The notes: generated by a model not told the origin, from the sequence alone. A stretch of DNA of 48,935 nt from Oscillospiraceae bacterium (GCA_017408395.1 JAFQUQ010000019.1:1-48935), one strand, 5' to 3'. Numbered from the stretch's first letter, positions 8,642 through 18,603 are shown. Translations and numbers: made by a program.

Positions 8642-9655
8642 ATGATTATTATTTTAAAGAAAAATGCAACAGAAGAATCCATTTCCAGACTTGAAGCCCT
8701 TCTTCAGAACAAAGGCGTAAAGGCTAACCATATTGCAGGTGCAAATCAGAACATCATCGGTCTCGTTGGTGATACCTCTCACATCGACATCAGCAACCTC
8801 GCTGCTCAGGAATGCGTTGAAGACATCAAGAGAGTTCAGGAACCTTACAAGAACGCTAACCGTAAGTTCCACCCGGATGATACTGTTATCGAAGCAGGCG
8901 GCGTAAAGATCGGCGACGGCTCACTCCAGATCATTGCAGGTCCTTGCTCCGTTGAAAATGAAGACCAGATCATGACAACCGCTATCGCTTGTAAGGAAGC
9001 AGGCGCTACAATGCTCAGAGGCGGCGCTTTCAAGCCAAGAACTTCCCCTTACTCCTTCCAGGGTCTCCGTGAAGAGGGTCTTAAGCTTCTCATCAAGGCT
9101 CGTCAGGAAACAGGTCTTCCTATCGTTACGGAAATTATGAGCCAGTCTGACCTTGATCTCTTTGCCGATATTGACGTTATCCAGGTCGGCGCAAGAAATA
9201 TGCAGAACTTTGAGCTTCTTAAGGCTCTCGGCAGATGCGACAAGCCTATCCTTCTCAAGAGAGGTCTTGCAAATACACTTGAAGAGCTTCTTATGTCAGC
9301 TGAATACATTATGTCCGAAGGCAATATGAAGGTTATTCTCTGCGAAAGAGGTATCCGTACTTTTGAAACAGCTACAAGAAACACATTCGACCTTTCCGCT
9401 ATTCCTCTTCTCAAGCAGAAGTCACACCTCCCTATCTGTGCTGACCCTTCACACGCAACAGGTATCATTTCTCTTGTTGATCCTATGTCCCTTGCTGCTG
9501 TTGTTTCAGGTGCAGACGCTCTCGAAATCGAAGTTCACAACAATCCTAAGATCGCTCTTTCCGACGGCGGTCAGCAGCTTACTCCTGATATGTTCAAGGC
9601 TACTATGGACAAGATCAAGGGTCTCTGCGGTTACCTCAACAGAAGAATCGGCTGA
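8642..9655 (+). CDS. aroF: 3-deoxy-7-phosphoheptulonate (DAHP) synthase
   Basis: Condenses phosphoenolpyruvate and erythrose 4-phosphate in the first shikimate-pathway step. Residues 1 to about 70 form a ferredoxin-like regulatory domain typical of the KdsA-related type I-beta group, beginning MIIILKKNATEESI. The catalytic barrel follows, with IIAGPCSVEN, MLRGGAFKPRTSPYSFQG, KRGLANTLEELL and DPSHATG. The start is at 8642, after GGAGG; an upstream in-frame TTG at 8627 is part of that site. Codon use is strongly biased, as in highly expressed genes. It is followed by aroB, aroA and aroC. Confidence 0.95.
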   Translation: MIIILKKNATEESISRLEALLQNKGVKANHIAGANQNIIGLVGDTSHIDISNLAAQECVEDIKRVQEPYKNANRKFHPDDTVIEAGGVKIGDGSLQIIAGPCSVENEDQIMTTAIACKEAGATMLRGGAFKPRTSPYSFQGLREEGLKLLIKARQETGLPIVTEIMSQSDLDLFADIDVIQVGARNMQNFELLKALGRCDKPILLKRGLANTLEELLMSAEYIMSEGNMKVILCERGIRTFETATRNTFDLSAIPLLKQKSHLPICADPSHATGIISLVDPMSLAAVVSGADALEIEVHNNPKIALSDGGQQLTPDMFKATMDKIKGLCGYLNRRIG

Positions 9656-9682
9656 TTTTAAATTAAAATTTCGGAGTAAACT

Positions 9683-10747
9683 ATGGAACACACAAGAATT
9701 ACTGTCAAGGCTTCGGGTACTTACGAGGTCATTGTCGGAAACGGTCTGTTAGAAAAAACAGGCGAATACATCAGAGAAGTCACAAAGGCTGAAACATTCG
9801 CTGTAATTACAGATGATACGGTTGATTTGCTTTACGGCGAAACAGTCTGCCGAAGCATCTCAGAAGCAGGCTTCACCGTATATAAATTCGTTTTTCCTCA
9901 CGGCGAAGCTTCAAAATGCTCGGATACCCTGCTTAAAATTTACAGCTTTCTTTGCAGCAATCACATCTCACGCACAGACTGCCTTATCGCTTTAGGCGGC
10001 GGCGTTGTGGGTGATATTACAGGCTACGCTGCGGCTACCTTCCTCAGAGGTCTTGATTTTATACAGATACCCACCACCCTGCTTGCTCAGGTTGACTCAT
10101 CCGTCGGCGGAAAGACCGCTATCGACCTGCCTGAAGGCAAAAACCTCGTTGGTGCTTTCAAACAGCCGAAGCTTGTTCTCTGCGACACTGACACGCTGAA
10201 CACTCTTCCCGAAGAATTCCTTATTGACGGTATGGGCGAGGTCGTAAAGTACGGTATGATAAAGTCAGAGCCGCTGTTTAAGCTGCTTGAAACCCGTACT
10301 ATAGACGACATCAGGGAAATTTCCGCAGAGGTAATTGAAAAGTGCGTTTCCATAAAGCGTGACGTTGTTGAAGCAGACGAGTTCGACAAGGGCGAAAGAA
10401 TGCTCCTCAACTTCGGTCACACTCTCGGTCACTCCATTGAACAATATTACAATTACACGGGTATCACTCACGGCAAGGCTGTTGCCGTAGGTATGAGAAT
10501 GATAACGGATATTGCCGAACGCAGGAATCTTGCGGAAGCAGGTCTTTGCAGCCGTCTTGAAAATTGTCTTGAAAAATACAAGCTCAATGTTCAGGTCGAG
10601 CCTGCCATATGCGAACTTGCAGACGCCTGCCTTAACGACAAGAAGCGTGAAAGCGGCAGTATCAGCATCATTATATGCAGCGGCACAGGAAAATCTTCCG
10701 CTGTAAAAATGCCCGTAGGCGAATTTATAGATTTTCTCAACAAATAA
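9683..10747 (+). CDS. aroB: 3-dehydroquinate synthase
   Basis: NAD- and metal-dependent enzyme that converts DAHP to 3-dehydroquinate. At 354 residues it has the usual length. Landmarks are FPHGEASK, the nucleotide segment ALGGGVVGDITGYAAATFLRG, PTTLLAQVDSSVGGKTAID, and the metal-binding NFGHTLGHSIEQ. The start follows CGGAG. It lies 27 bases after aroF and is probably in the same transcript. Confidence 0.96.
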   Translation: MEHTRITVKASGTYEVIVGNGLLEKTGEYIREVTKAETFAVITDDTVDLLYGETVCRSISEAGFTVYKFVFPHGEASKCSDTLLKIYSFLCSNHISRTDCLIALGGGVVGDITGYAAATFLRGLDFIQIPTTLLAQVDSSVGGKTAIDLPEGKNLVGAFKQPKLVLCDTDTLNTLPEEFLIDGMGEVVKYGMIKSEPLFKLLETRTIDDIREISAEVIEKCVSIKRDVVEADEFDKGERMLLNFGHTLGHSIEQYYNYTGITHGKAVAVGMRMITDIAERRNLAEAGLCSRLENCLEKYKLNVQVEPAICELADACLNDKKRESGSISIIICSGTGKSSAVKMPVGEFIDFLNK

Positions 10748-10754
10748 TCAAACG

Positions 10755-10794
10755 AACCGCTGGTAACAGACGTACTCGCCTTTCATCAGCGGTT
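10755..10794 (+). other. Hairpin between aroB and aroA
   Basis: Perfect 8-base arms AACCGCTG / CAGCGGTT around a 24-base loop, followed by a short T-run, 26 bases before the aroA start. It may be a weak attenuator or an mRNA processing/stability element; too weak to call a terminator. Confidence 0.5.
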
Positions 10795-10820
10795 TTATGA
10801 CTTTAAAAGGTGGATTCATA

Positions 10821-12074
10821 ATGAATGTAAAAATCACCCCTACAAAGCTTATCGGACGTATAAATGCTCCGTCCTCAAAAAGCTTCTCCCACAGAATGCT
10901 TATCGCCGCTGCTCTTGCTGACGGTGTTTCCGAAATAAGCAACATCAACCCGTCCGAGGACATTGACGCAACCGTTGACGCTATGACTGCTCTCGGTGCA
11001 AACATTTACCGTGACGGCAGCACCTATACCGTAAAAGGTATAAGCACCCCTTCCCAGAAGGCTGTTATAAACTGCCGTGAAAGCGGTTCAACACTGCGTT
11101 TTATTATCCCTGTTGCGGCTGTTCTCGGCTGTGAAGCGGAATTCAACGGCTACGGCAAGCTGCCGACCCGTCCTATCACTCCTTATAAAAGGGAAATGTC
11201 CGAAAAAGGCATTACATTTAATCATACAGACGGTATTATGCCGTTTACAATGTCGGGAAAGCTCACGGGCGGTGTTTACAAGCTTGAAGGTGACGTTTCA
11301 TCACAGTTCATAACAGGTCTGCTTTATGCGCTTCCTCTTTGCACAGAAGACAGCGTAATTCAGCTTACATCCCCCCTTGAATCCAAGCCTTATGCAGATA
11401 TGACGATTGCCGCACTGAAAGTTTTCGGCATTAAAATCGACGAGTCTGCCGATGAAAACGGCTACCCTGTTTACAGCATAAAGGGCGGTCAGAAATACAC
11501 CGCCGCAGACTGCTCCGTAGAGGGTGATTACTCACAGGCCGCCTTCTATTTTGCCGCAGAAGCCTTAGGCTCTGAACTTACAGTAAGCAACCTTAATGAA
11601 AATTCTGTTCAGGGAGATAAAAAAATCCTTGAAATTATACAGGAAATGGGGTATAATAAATTAGAATGCGGTAAATATGTACCCTTTACCGTTGACGTAG
11701 CTGATATACCCGATATTGTTCCTATTCTGACAGTGCTCGGCTGCTTTACCTCATCGGAAAGCCGTATCGTAAACGCAAAGAGGCTTAAAATAAAGGAAAG
11801 CGACCGTCTTAAAGCTATTGCTGACGCTGTAAACAACATCGGCGGCAATGTTACAGCAGGCGACGATTACCTTATCATACGTCCTGTTGAAAGATTCAAG
11901 GGCGGAACTATTGACGGCTGCAACGACCACAGAATCGTTATGGCATCCGCAATTGCTTCAACTATGTCAGACGGCGCTGTTATTATTTCAGACTGCGAGG
12001 CCGTTTCCAAGAGCTATCCAGGTTTCTGGGACGATTTCAAAGTTCTCGGCGGCAGATTTGAATTTATTGATTAA
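10821..12074 (+). CDS. aroA: 3-phosphoshikimate 1-carboxyvinyltransferase (EPSP synthase)
   Basis: Transfers the enolpyruvyl group of PEP to shikimate 3-phosphate. The N-terminal motif APSSKSFSHRMLIAAALADG, the CRESGSTLRFIIPVAAVL segment, LPTRPITPYKREM and KESDRLKAIADAVNNIGG all match the family. I place the start at 10821 (MNVKITPTKL) after AAAGGTGG; a longer in-frame reading from 10797 has no better ribosome binding site. Length 417 is slightly short of the usual 425-430 but complete at both ends. Downstream aroC follows after 40 bases. Confidence 0.96.
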   Translation: MNVKITPTKLIGRINAPSSKSFSHRMLIAAALADGVSEISNINPSEDIDATVDAMTALGANIYRDGSTYTVKGISTPSQKAVINCRESGSTLRFIIPVAAVLGCEAEFNGYGKLPTRPITPYKREMSEKGITFNHTDGIMPFTMSGKLTGGVYKLEGDVSSQFITGLLYALPLCTEDSVIQLTSPLESKPYADMTIAALKVFGIKIDESADENGYPVYSIKGGQKYTAADCSVEGDYSQAAFYFAAEALGSELTVSNLNENSVQGDKKILEIIQEMGYNKLECGKYVPFTVDVADIPDIVPILTVLGCFTSSESRIVNAKRLKIKESDRLKAIADAVNNIGGNVTAGDDYLIIRPVERFKGGTIDGCNDHRIVMASAIASTMSDGAVIISDCEAVSKSYPGFWDDFKVLGGRFEFID

Positions 12075-12114
12075 ACAGCTTCAGCCTTAACTTTTATTGA
12101 AAGGATTGACAAAA

Positions 12115-13206
12115 ATGTCTTCATTCTGGAATCATAATGTTACAATGTCCATTTTCGGCGAGTCCCACGGCCCTGCTATCGGCGTTGTAATTGACAATCT
12201 CCCTGCAGGTGAGCGTATTGATCTTGAGGCTCTCCGTGATTTTATGGCAAGACGTGCTCCCAAAAAGGACGCTACTTCTACTCCCAGAAGCGAAAAGGAT
12301 ATGCCTAACATCGTTTCAGGCGTTTACAACGGCTACACAACAGGCACTCCCCTCACCGCTTTTATCAGCAACACCGATACACACTCACAGGACTACGGCA
12401 ACATCTCCAAGCTTGCACGTCCGGGTCACGCTGACTACACAGGTGCGCTCCGCTACAAGGGCTTCAACGATGTAAGGGGCGGCGGTCATTTCTCAGGCAG
12501 ATTAACTGCTCCGCTTGTATTCGCAGGCGCTATCTGCGGTCAGATTCTTGAACGCAGAGGTATTTACACAGGCTCACACATCCTTCAGATACACAACATC
12601 AAGGACACACGCTTCAATCCCTGTGAGATTTCAAGAGAGCAGATAATCGCTCTCCGTCACAAGAAATTCCCCACAATCAGCGACAGAAAGGGTCAGGCTA
12701 TGTTTGACGACATCGCTAAAGCCCGTGAATGTATGGACAGCGTAGGCGGTATCGTTGAATGCGCTGTTACAAACGTACCTGCCGGCATAGGCTCGCCTAT
12801 GTTTGAAGGCCTTGAAAACAGCATTTCTCAGCTTGTTTTCGGTATCCCTGCCGTAAAGGGTATCGAATTCGGCGCAGGCTTCCAGGTTGCTACAATGCTT
12901 GGCAGTCAGAACAACGACGAATTCTACGTAAATGAATACGGTCACGTTCTCACCAAGACAAACAACCACGGCGGTATTCTAGGCGGTATTTCTTCAGGTA
13001 TGCCTATCGTGTTCAGAGTCGCTTTCAAGCCTACACCGTCAATTGCACAGCCTCAGGAAACCATTGATTACAGCAACCTTAAGAATGAAGTCATCGAAAT
13101 TAAAGGCAGACACGACCCTTGTGTTGTTCCGAGAGCTGTACCTTGTGTTGAAGCTGCTGCAAACATTGCTATTCTTTCACATATGCTTGATTATCCTAAC
13201 TTTTAA
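12115..13206 (+). CDS. aroC: Chorismate synthase
   Basis: Reduced-FMN-dependent enzyme that makes chorismate from EPSP. Signatures are FGESHGPAIGVVIDNLPAG at the N-terminus, RPGHADYTGALRYKGFNDVRGGG (landmark) and RHDPCVVPRAVPCVEA near the C-terminus. The start at 12115 follows GAAAGGA; an in-frame TTG at 12097 lies in or before that site. With aroF, aroB and aroA it supplies four of the seven shikimate steps; aroQ/D, aroE and aroK are not in the window. Confidence 0.97.
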   Translation: MSSFWNHNVTMSIFGESHGPAIGVVIDNLPAGERIDLEALRDFMARRAPKKDATSTPRSEKDMPNIVSGVYNGYTTGTPLTAFISNTDTHSQDYGNISKLARPGHADYTGALRYKGFNDVRGGGHFSGRLTAPLVFAGAICGQILERRGIYTGSHILQIHNIKDTRFNPCEISREQIIALRHKKFPTISDRKGQAMFDDIAKARECMDSVGGIVECAVTNVPAGIGSPMFEGLENSISQLVFGIPAVKGIEFGAGFQVATMLGSQNNDEFYVNEYGHVLTKTNNHGGILGGISSGMPIVFRVAFKPTPSIAQPQETIDYSNLKNEVIEIKGRHDPCVVPRAVPCVEAAANIAILSHMLDYPNF

Positions 13207-13235
13207 GCTATCCCCTTTCAGACGGAGGTATTGTT

Positions 13236-14006
13236 ATGGCATCAGTTCATCGTGAACGAAAATTCGAGGAATACAGAAAAAGAAGCTTTGAAGCAAAAAG
13301 CAAGTTTAAGACAGCATTTTTCCTTATAATTCTTCCATTCGGCGGATTATTTGTCGGTCTTATGCTCTATTATTTCATAAGAGCCCTTGCACTTCTTGCA
13401 GGCGGCAGTATGTATTTCGGACAGATAATTACGAATTATGCCACAGGCCGTGATGAGGAGTTACCTCTTGCTTATACTGTACCTCACCTGCTTATGCTCT
13501 ATCTGTTTTTTGTTTCCGTTCTGGCAGGTATAACACATATCTTTAAAGTCAAAGGCTGCAATACGGCACTTAAGCTATTATACGTCGTGTCCTTTGTCTA
13601 TGGTTTCATCACAATATTCAATCAGAGTATGGAGTTATGGAAATCCGTTATTCTTATGGTGGGAAGCTTTTACGGCTTCTGGTGCTGTGATGTTATCGGA
13701 AGACAATTAAAGGAATTCAAGTTTCTTTCACAGCAGGAGGGCTACCCCGATTTCATTGATCTGATCGGCGAGCCTGTCCCTATCGCAAACACCAGAGGCG
13801 TTTATATGCGTCAGTATGAGGAGCTTAAAAAGCAGGCTGAACAGCGTACTAAGGAAAAAAATCTTAATCAGCGGCGTGAGGGCTGTGTTGATATTGCCGA
13901 TTACCTTACAAAAGGCGGCGAGGGCGGTATCCCGGAAAACGCAATGGATGAACTTACTACCGACTTTAATGCTGACCTGGATGAGCTTCTCAAAAATGCA
14001 AAATAA
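13236..14006 (+). CDS. Four-helix membrane protein with cytoplasmic tail (QEGYP family)
   Basis: 256 residues of unknown function. A basic N-terminus precedes four hydrophobic segments (about residues 27-55, 77-105, 112-130 and 137-155). A polar tail follows that contains FLSQQEGYPDF near residue 166 and a charged, lysine/glutamate-rich stretch. The same layout, and a closely similar motif (FLKSQEGYPYF), occur in the protein at 20488-21054. Start follows ACGGAGG. It lies 29 bases after aroC and 20 bases before the DUF4364 gene, so it belongs to the end of the aro transcript. I do not recognise a named family. Confidence 0.8.
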   Translation: MASVHRERKFEEYRKRSFEAKSKFKTAFFLIILPFGGLFVGLMLYYFIRALALLAGGSMYFGQIITNYATGRDEELPLAYTVPHLLMLYLFFVSVLAGITHIFKVKGCNTALKLLYVVSFVYGFITIFNQSMELWKSVILMVGSFYGFWCCDVIGRQLKEFKFLSQQEGYPDFIDLIGEPVPIANTRGVYMRQYEELKKQAEQRTKEKNLNQRREGCVDIADYLTKGGEGGIPENAMDELTTDFNADLDELLKNAK

Positions 14007-14026
14007 AACCCGAAAGGATATTTAAA

Positions 14027-14593
14027 ATGGACGATTTTACAACAGAATTGTCATCAGCTCACGATGTGAAAATTTCCATATGCTATATGCTGAACAAGCT
14101 TGATCGTCCTGTTACGGAGGAGCAGCTTTACGAAATAGCGCTGAACAGCGAGGTTATAAACTATTTTTATTACACCGAGGCAATGTCGGAGCTGCTTAAA
14201 AGCGGTGCTGTTTCAAAAAAAAGCATAAACGGTACGGAATTTATCGTGCTTGAAGAAAAGGGACAGTTAAGCTCGGATTATTACAACGAGTTTATCCCCT
14301 ACTACTTCAGAAAAAGAATTCTCCGTGCGGCATTCGCTTTCTTTGCAAAGCTCAAGCGTGAAAGCGAAGCTGACATAAGCATAAAAAAAGTGCCTAACGG
14401 CTGTGAGGTTGACTGCATTGTCAAGGACACGGGATACGATTTAATGCGTATTTCATTGTATGCTCCCGATGAAGACCAGGCAGGCATCATAAAAGAAAAA
14501 ATCCTGCTTAATCCCGCAGGTTTTTACAACAAGGTCATTACCTATGTTCTCAACAACGAAGAAGAACAGTTTGATATTGATATAAACGAATAA
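14027..14593 (+). CDS. DUF4364 family protein (winged-helix-like regulator)
   Basis: 188 residues. The N-terminal 70 residues (SICYMLNKLDRPVTEEQLYEIAL, then EAMSELLKSGAV and EKGQLSS) look like a winged-helix DNA-binding domain of the kind seen in the clostridial DUF4364 family. The second half is a mixed alpha/beta domain ending in an acidic tail. A transcriptional role is inferred from the fold only. It is the last gene before a shared terminator. Start is preceded by CGAAAGGA. Confidence 0.75.
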   Translation: MDDFTTELSSAHDVKISICYMLNKLDRPVTEEQLYEIALNSEVINYFYYTEAMSELLKSGAVSKKSINGTEFIVLEEKGQLSSDYYNEFIPYYFRKRILRAAFAFFAKLKRESEADISIKKVPNGCEVDCIVKDTGYDLMRISLYAPDEDQAGIIKEKILLNPAGFYNKVITYVLNNEEEQFDIDINE

Positions 14594-14640
14594 AACGGTT
14601 AAGCTTACGAGGCGTCCCCTCTGCGGCTTAACCGTTTTTA
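14592..14640 (+). terminator. Bidirectional terminator between the aro cluster and pcrA
   Basis: Arms AAAACGGTTAAGC / GCTTAACCGTTTT with A-run on one side and T-run on the other, between two converging genes. It should serve both. Confidence 0.9.
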
Positions 14641-14642
14641 TT

Positions 14643-17021
14643 TTAATTCAGTTTTTTAAGCTTGGCAAAATTCGCCATTACTTTTTTTGTGCCTACCGTT
14701 TCAAATGCTATCTCCAGCATTGAATCGTTGGACATTTTCTTTACGGAAAGGATCGTACCCTCACCGAATTTTCCGTGAAGTATTTTTTCACCCACGGTAT
14801 ATTCGTCAGATGAAGCAGCTGCTTTTTTAGCCTGCTCGATACGTTTGCTTGCCAGCTGGCTCTGAAGCGTATAACTGCTTGAATTCTGCACAATTACATC
14901 CGCTTCGGCAGCCTTTCTTGCAACGGTACCGTCTACACGCTCAATATATTCCGCAGGAATTTCCTTGATAAAACGTGAAACCATATTGCGGTTGGTTGAG
15001 CCGAAAAGCATTCTCTGCTGTGCATAGGATATGTGCAGCTTTTTCTTTGCACGGGTTATTGCTACATAAGCAAGGCGGCGTTCCTCTTCAAGGTCTTCAA
15101 GTGTATCGGTGCTTCTTGTGCTCGGGAAAATACCGTTTTCAAGACCAACCATAAACACCGTTGGAAATTCAAGTCCCTTTGCGGAATGCACCGTCATCAT
15201 ACATACAACATTTTCATCATCGGTCATTTTATCCACATCGGTATAAAGCGATATTTCCTCAAGGAACTCGGAAAGACTGTAATCACCGTCAGGCTTGCTT
15301 TCCATATATTCCACCATTGTTGATTTAAGTTCGGCAATATTTTCAAGCCTGCCTGCACCCTCGTCACCCTGATTTTCCATATATGTACGGTATCCCGTAA
15401 CATCCAGCAGCTCATCCAGAAGCACGTCAAGCGGCTCTGTTTCCGCCGTCTGTTTAAGCTTGATAAACATATCGGCGGTCTTTTTAAGTGCGGCTGATTT
15501 TTTGGAGAGGATAGGATAATCGGCGGCGTTGCTCATAACATCTATGGGCGACATTCCCATATCAGAAGACATCTGCTCTATCATCGCAACGGTAGAGTCA
15601 CCAAGACCACGCTTAGGCTCGTTTATGATACGCTTGAAACGGAGCATATCCCTGTCATTGTTGAGCACGGCAAGGTATGCTATCATATCCTTTATTTCCT
15701 TGCGGTCATAGAAACGCTGACCGCCTATTACCTTATACGGTATTCCGCTTGCGGTAAAAGCACGTTCAAGGCTGTTTGACTGTGCATTCATTCTGTAAAG
15801 CACGGCAAAATCCCTGTACTCTGCACCGTTCTGCACACCTTCAAGTATTGTACTTGCAACATAGCGTGACTCCGCAGACTCATCCGACGCTTTATAGAGA
15901 ACGATTTTTTCGCCGTCGCCTGTATCTGTCCAGAGCTGCTTTGCGTTTCGTGCTGTATTATTTGAGATAACAGAGTTTGCAGCATTTAAGATATTCTGGG
16001 TTGAACGGTAATTCTGCTCAAGTCTTATTGCTGTTGCACCGTCAAACTGCTCTGTGAATTTAAGGATATTTTCTATTGTTGCGCCTCTGAATTTATAGAT
16101 GGACTGGTCATCGTCACCTACTACGCAGATATTGTTGTACTTCTGCGAAAGAAGCGTAACAAGCTTAAGCTGTGCATAGTTCGTGTCCTGATACTCATCT
16201 ACCATTATATATCTGTATCTGTTGCTGTAATGGTCAAGAACCTCAGGCTCCTGCTCAAAAAGACGCACGGTAAGATTGATTATATCATCAAAGTCAACGG
16301 CATTTGCACTTTTAAGACGCTCCTGATACAATTTATAAAGCTTTGCATATCCCAGCAAACGATAATCGCCGCCTGCCTGCTCTTCAAATTCCTCAGGTGT
16401 TATAAGACTGTCCTTGGCGTGGGAAATTGCTGAAAGAACAGCTTTCGGCGGAAATGTCTTATCTGAAAGGTCAAGAGGGTCATAGCAGGACTTAAGCAAT
16501 CGCTGACTGTCGTCACTGTCGTAAATGGTAAAGTTCTTTTCATACCCCAGCCTGTCGATCTCACGTCTTAAAATGCGTACACATACGGAATGGAAGGTTG
16601 CCGCAGTAATATCCTCCGCCTTGTTTCCAAGCATATCCGCAAGACGTTCTTTAAGCTCTCCTGCCGCCTTGTTTGTAAAGGTGATCGCCATTATACGCCA
16701 GGCGTCGATAGTGTTTACGGCAATCAGCTCTTTAAGCCTTGATACGGTTTCTTCATCTCTTTCACCGTCATAACTTTCAAGAAAGCTTATATCATCCTCT
16801 GTTACAAATGCAGGACAGTTCTCGTCTGCATAAGCGTCACCGAAATTGACCATATTCGCAATTCTGTTTACAAGCACAGAGGTCTTTCCGCTTCCTGCTC
16901 CCGCAAGTATAAGAACAGGTCCCTCTACTGTAAAAACAGCCTTCTTCTGCATATCGTTCAATCTTTTGAAATACCTGCTCAACGCCTGCCTTCTGGCAGA
17001 AACAAACCTGTTATTTTCCAT
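14643..17021 (-). CDS. pcrA: ATP-dependent DNA helicase PcrA/UvrD
   Basis: Superfamily 1A 3'-5' helicase used in repair and replication-fork maintenance. The 792-residue protein has motif Q/I near the N-terminus (LNDMQKKAVFTVEGPVLILAGAGSGKTS as landmark), motif II VDEYQDTNYAQ, motif III VVGDDDQSIYKFRGA, motif IV LEQNYRSTQNIL, motif V MTVHSAKGLEFPTVF and motif VI LAYVAITRAKK. The C-terminus (KILHGKFGEGTILSVKK) is the PcrA Tudor-like RNA-polymerase-binding end. Start follows GGAGG by eight bases. It is transcribed alone. Confidence 0.97.
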   Translation of the reverse strand: MENNRFVSARRQALSRYFKRLNDMQKKAVFTVEGPVLILAGAGSGKTSVLVNRIANMVNFGDAYADENCPAFVTEDDISFLESYDGERDEETVSRLKELIAVNTIDAWRIMAITFTNKAAGELKERLADMLGNKAEDITAATFHSVCVRILRREIDRLGYEKNFTIYDSDDSQRLLKSCYDPLDLSDKTFPPKAVLSAISHAKDSLITPEEFEEQAGGDYRLLGYAKLYKLYQERLKSANAVDFDDIINLTVRLFEQEPEVLDHYSNRYRYIMVDEYQDTNYAQLKLVTLLSQKYNNICVVGDDDQSIYKFRGATIENILKFTEQFDGATAIRLEQNYRSTQNILNAANSVISNNTARNAKQLWTDTGDGEKIVLYKASDESAESRYVASTILEGVQNGAEYRDFAVLYRMNAQSNSLERAFTASGIPYKVIGGQRFYDRKEIKDMIAYLAVLNNDRDMLRFKRIINEPKRGLGDSTVAMIEQMSSDMGMSPIDVMSNAADYPILSKKSAALKKTADMFIKLKQTAETEPLDVLLDELLDVTGYRTYMENQGDEGAGRLENIAELKSTMVEYMESKPDGDYSLSEFLEEISLYTDVDKMTDDENVVCMMTVHSAKGLEFPTVFMVGLENGIFPSTRSTDTLEDLEEERRLAYVAITRAKKKLHISYAQQRMLFGSTNRNMVSRFIKEIPAEYIERVDGTVARKAAEADVIVQNSSSYTLQSQLASKRIEQAKKAAASSDEYTVGEKILHGKFGEGTILSVKKMSNDSMLEIAFETVGTKKVMANFAKLKKLN

Positions 17022-17082
17022 AAAAAAACCTCCGCTGACTACGGCTGATTATCACCGCTGTCTGTAAAAACTAACTATTATA

Positions 17083-17091
17083 ATTATACCA
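17083..17091 (-). promoter_or_regulatory. Extended -10 promoter of pcrA
   Basis: Minus strand TGGTATAAT; no good -35 hexamer is visible, as is common for extended -10 promoters. Confidence 0.5.
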
Positions 17092-17215
17092 TATACACCA
17101 ACCAAATTAAAGTGGATTTTATACTTTTTACACTTTTATAATAATTTTCAGTTTCCATTTTATGTATAGACGGTAAATATATGACTAAAATATATACATT
17201 AGTATGCAAATTCAC

Positions 17216-17244
17216 TTTACTTTCAAAAGATTTAATGATATAAT
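17216..17244 (+). promoter_or_regulatory. Promoter of the AI-2E-family permease and nadA
   Basis: TTTACT (17216-17221), 17 bases, TATAAT (17239-17244), 40 bases before the coding start. Confidence 0.7.
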
Positions 17245-17283
17245 ATTTTTAATCGGATAACGTCAAAGCAAAGGACGGTTTTT

Positions 17284-18603
17284 ATGAAGGTTGAATTCAA
17301 TAAAAAATATACCACTATCTCAATTTACACAATAATTACATTTGCAATATGCCTGCTTATGATAGTTCTTATCCAGAAATCAGAGGTTATTGCAGGCTAT
17401 CTTAAGGAAATAGCACGTGTTCTTGCGCCTGTTACCTGGGGTATCGTTATCGCTTACATCGCTAACCCCATAATGGTATGGTTTGAACGCAAGCTAAAAA
17501 AAGTCATTGAAAAGAAAAAGAAACACCCCAAAATCGTGCGTGTTTTAAGCGTTGCCATAAGCATTATCCTTCTTGTTGCTATACTTACCTCCCTTATTGC
17601 TATCCTTCTTCCGCAGGTCATCGACAGTATTGTCGGAATTATCAGCAACTTTTCCGTTTATATGGATAATCTGGAAAATTCAATCTATACCTTCTTTGAG
17701 GATTACCCTGACATCTCAAATTTCGTGGAGTCACAGTTTGAAAGCATACAGCCTAAAATCGTCGATTTTGTAAATAATATTATGCCTTCCGTTGCTAACA
17801 TTGCCGTAAAGCTCAAGGACGGTGCAGTAGGAATTATCATCGGTCTCAAGGATTTCCTTATCGGATTTATCGTAGCCATCTACCTGCTTTTCAGCAAGGA
17901 AAAATTCCTCGGTCAGATGCGTAAGTGCGTTATTGCTGTTTTCCCTAAGCAGATGAGCAACAGCGTACTCGGTATTGCCGCACACACAAACCAGACTTTA
18001 AGCGGCTTTATCTCAGGCAAGCTTCTTGATTCACTCGTAATCGGTATCCTATGTTTCATCTGTATGACAATAATGAAGATGGAGTTCGTCGCTCTCATCA
18101 GCGTTGTTGTAGGCATAACAAACATTATTCCGTTCTTCGGCCCGTTCTTCGGTGCTATACCAAGTGCCGTACTGCTGCTTGTTGCTGCACCTAAACAGGT
18201 TATTCCATTCATTATTTTCATTCTCATCCTTCAGCAGTTTGACGGAAACATCCTCGGTCCGAAAATCCTCGGTGACTCAACGGGACTTTCTGCTTTCTGG
18301 GTAATGTTTGCGATCTTTATCGGCGGCGGTCTTTTCGGTTTTGCAGGCATGGTGCTTGGTGTCCCTGTTTTTGCGGTAGTTTACACTCTCGTAAGTGACT
18401 TTATTAATTTCCTGCTTAAGAAAAAGGGATTATCAACAGCTACTGCCGATTATATTGTTTACCACGAAGAAAAGACAAATAAAAAGGAAACTTCACAGCC
18501 GCCAAGACAGAATTATTTTGAAGATATTTTCAAGAAAAAGACAGAGGTTAAAACAGAAAACACTGAAGAAAAAACAGACGAAAACAAAGATAATAAAAAT
18601 TAA
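17284..18603 (+). CDS. AI-2E family transporter (PF01594-type permease)
   Basis: 439-residue multi-pass membrane protein. The arrangement of hydrophobic segments and the motifs GKLLDSLVIGILCFI, GITNIIPFFGPFFGAIPS and GPKILGDSTGLSAFWV are those of the AI-2 exporter-like family, in which some members act as Na+/H+ antiporters or exporters; the substrate here is unknown. A long extracytoplasmic or amphipathic region lies between the second and third hydrophobic blocks, and the C-terminal 45 residues are polar and lysine/glutamate-rich. Start follows AAAGGA. nadA follows after 39 bases. Confidence 0.88.
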   Translation: MKVEFNKKYTTISIYTIITFAICLLMIVLIQKSEVIAGYLKEIARVLAPVTWGIVIAYIANPIMVWFERKLKKVIEKKKKHPKIVRVLSVAISIILLVAILTSLIAILLPQVIDSIVGIISNFSVYMDNLENSIYTFFEDYPDISNFVESQFESIQPKIVDFVNNIMPSVANIAVKLKDGAVGIIIGLKDFLIGFIVAIYLLFSKEKFLGQMRKCVIAVFPKQMSNSVLGIAAHTNQTLSGFISGKLLDSLVIGILCFICMTIMKMEFVALISVVVGITNIIPFFGPFFGAIPSAVLLLVAAPKQVIPFIIFILILQQFDGNILGPKILGDSTGLSAFWVMFAIFIGGGLFGFAGMVLGVPVFAVVYTLVSDFINFLLKKKGLSTATADYIVYHEEKTNKKETSQPPRQNYFEDIFKKKTEVKTENTEEKTDENKDNKN

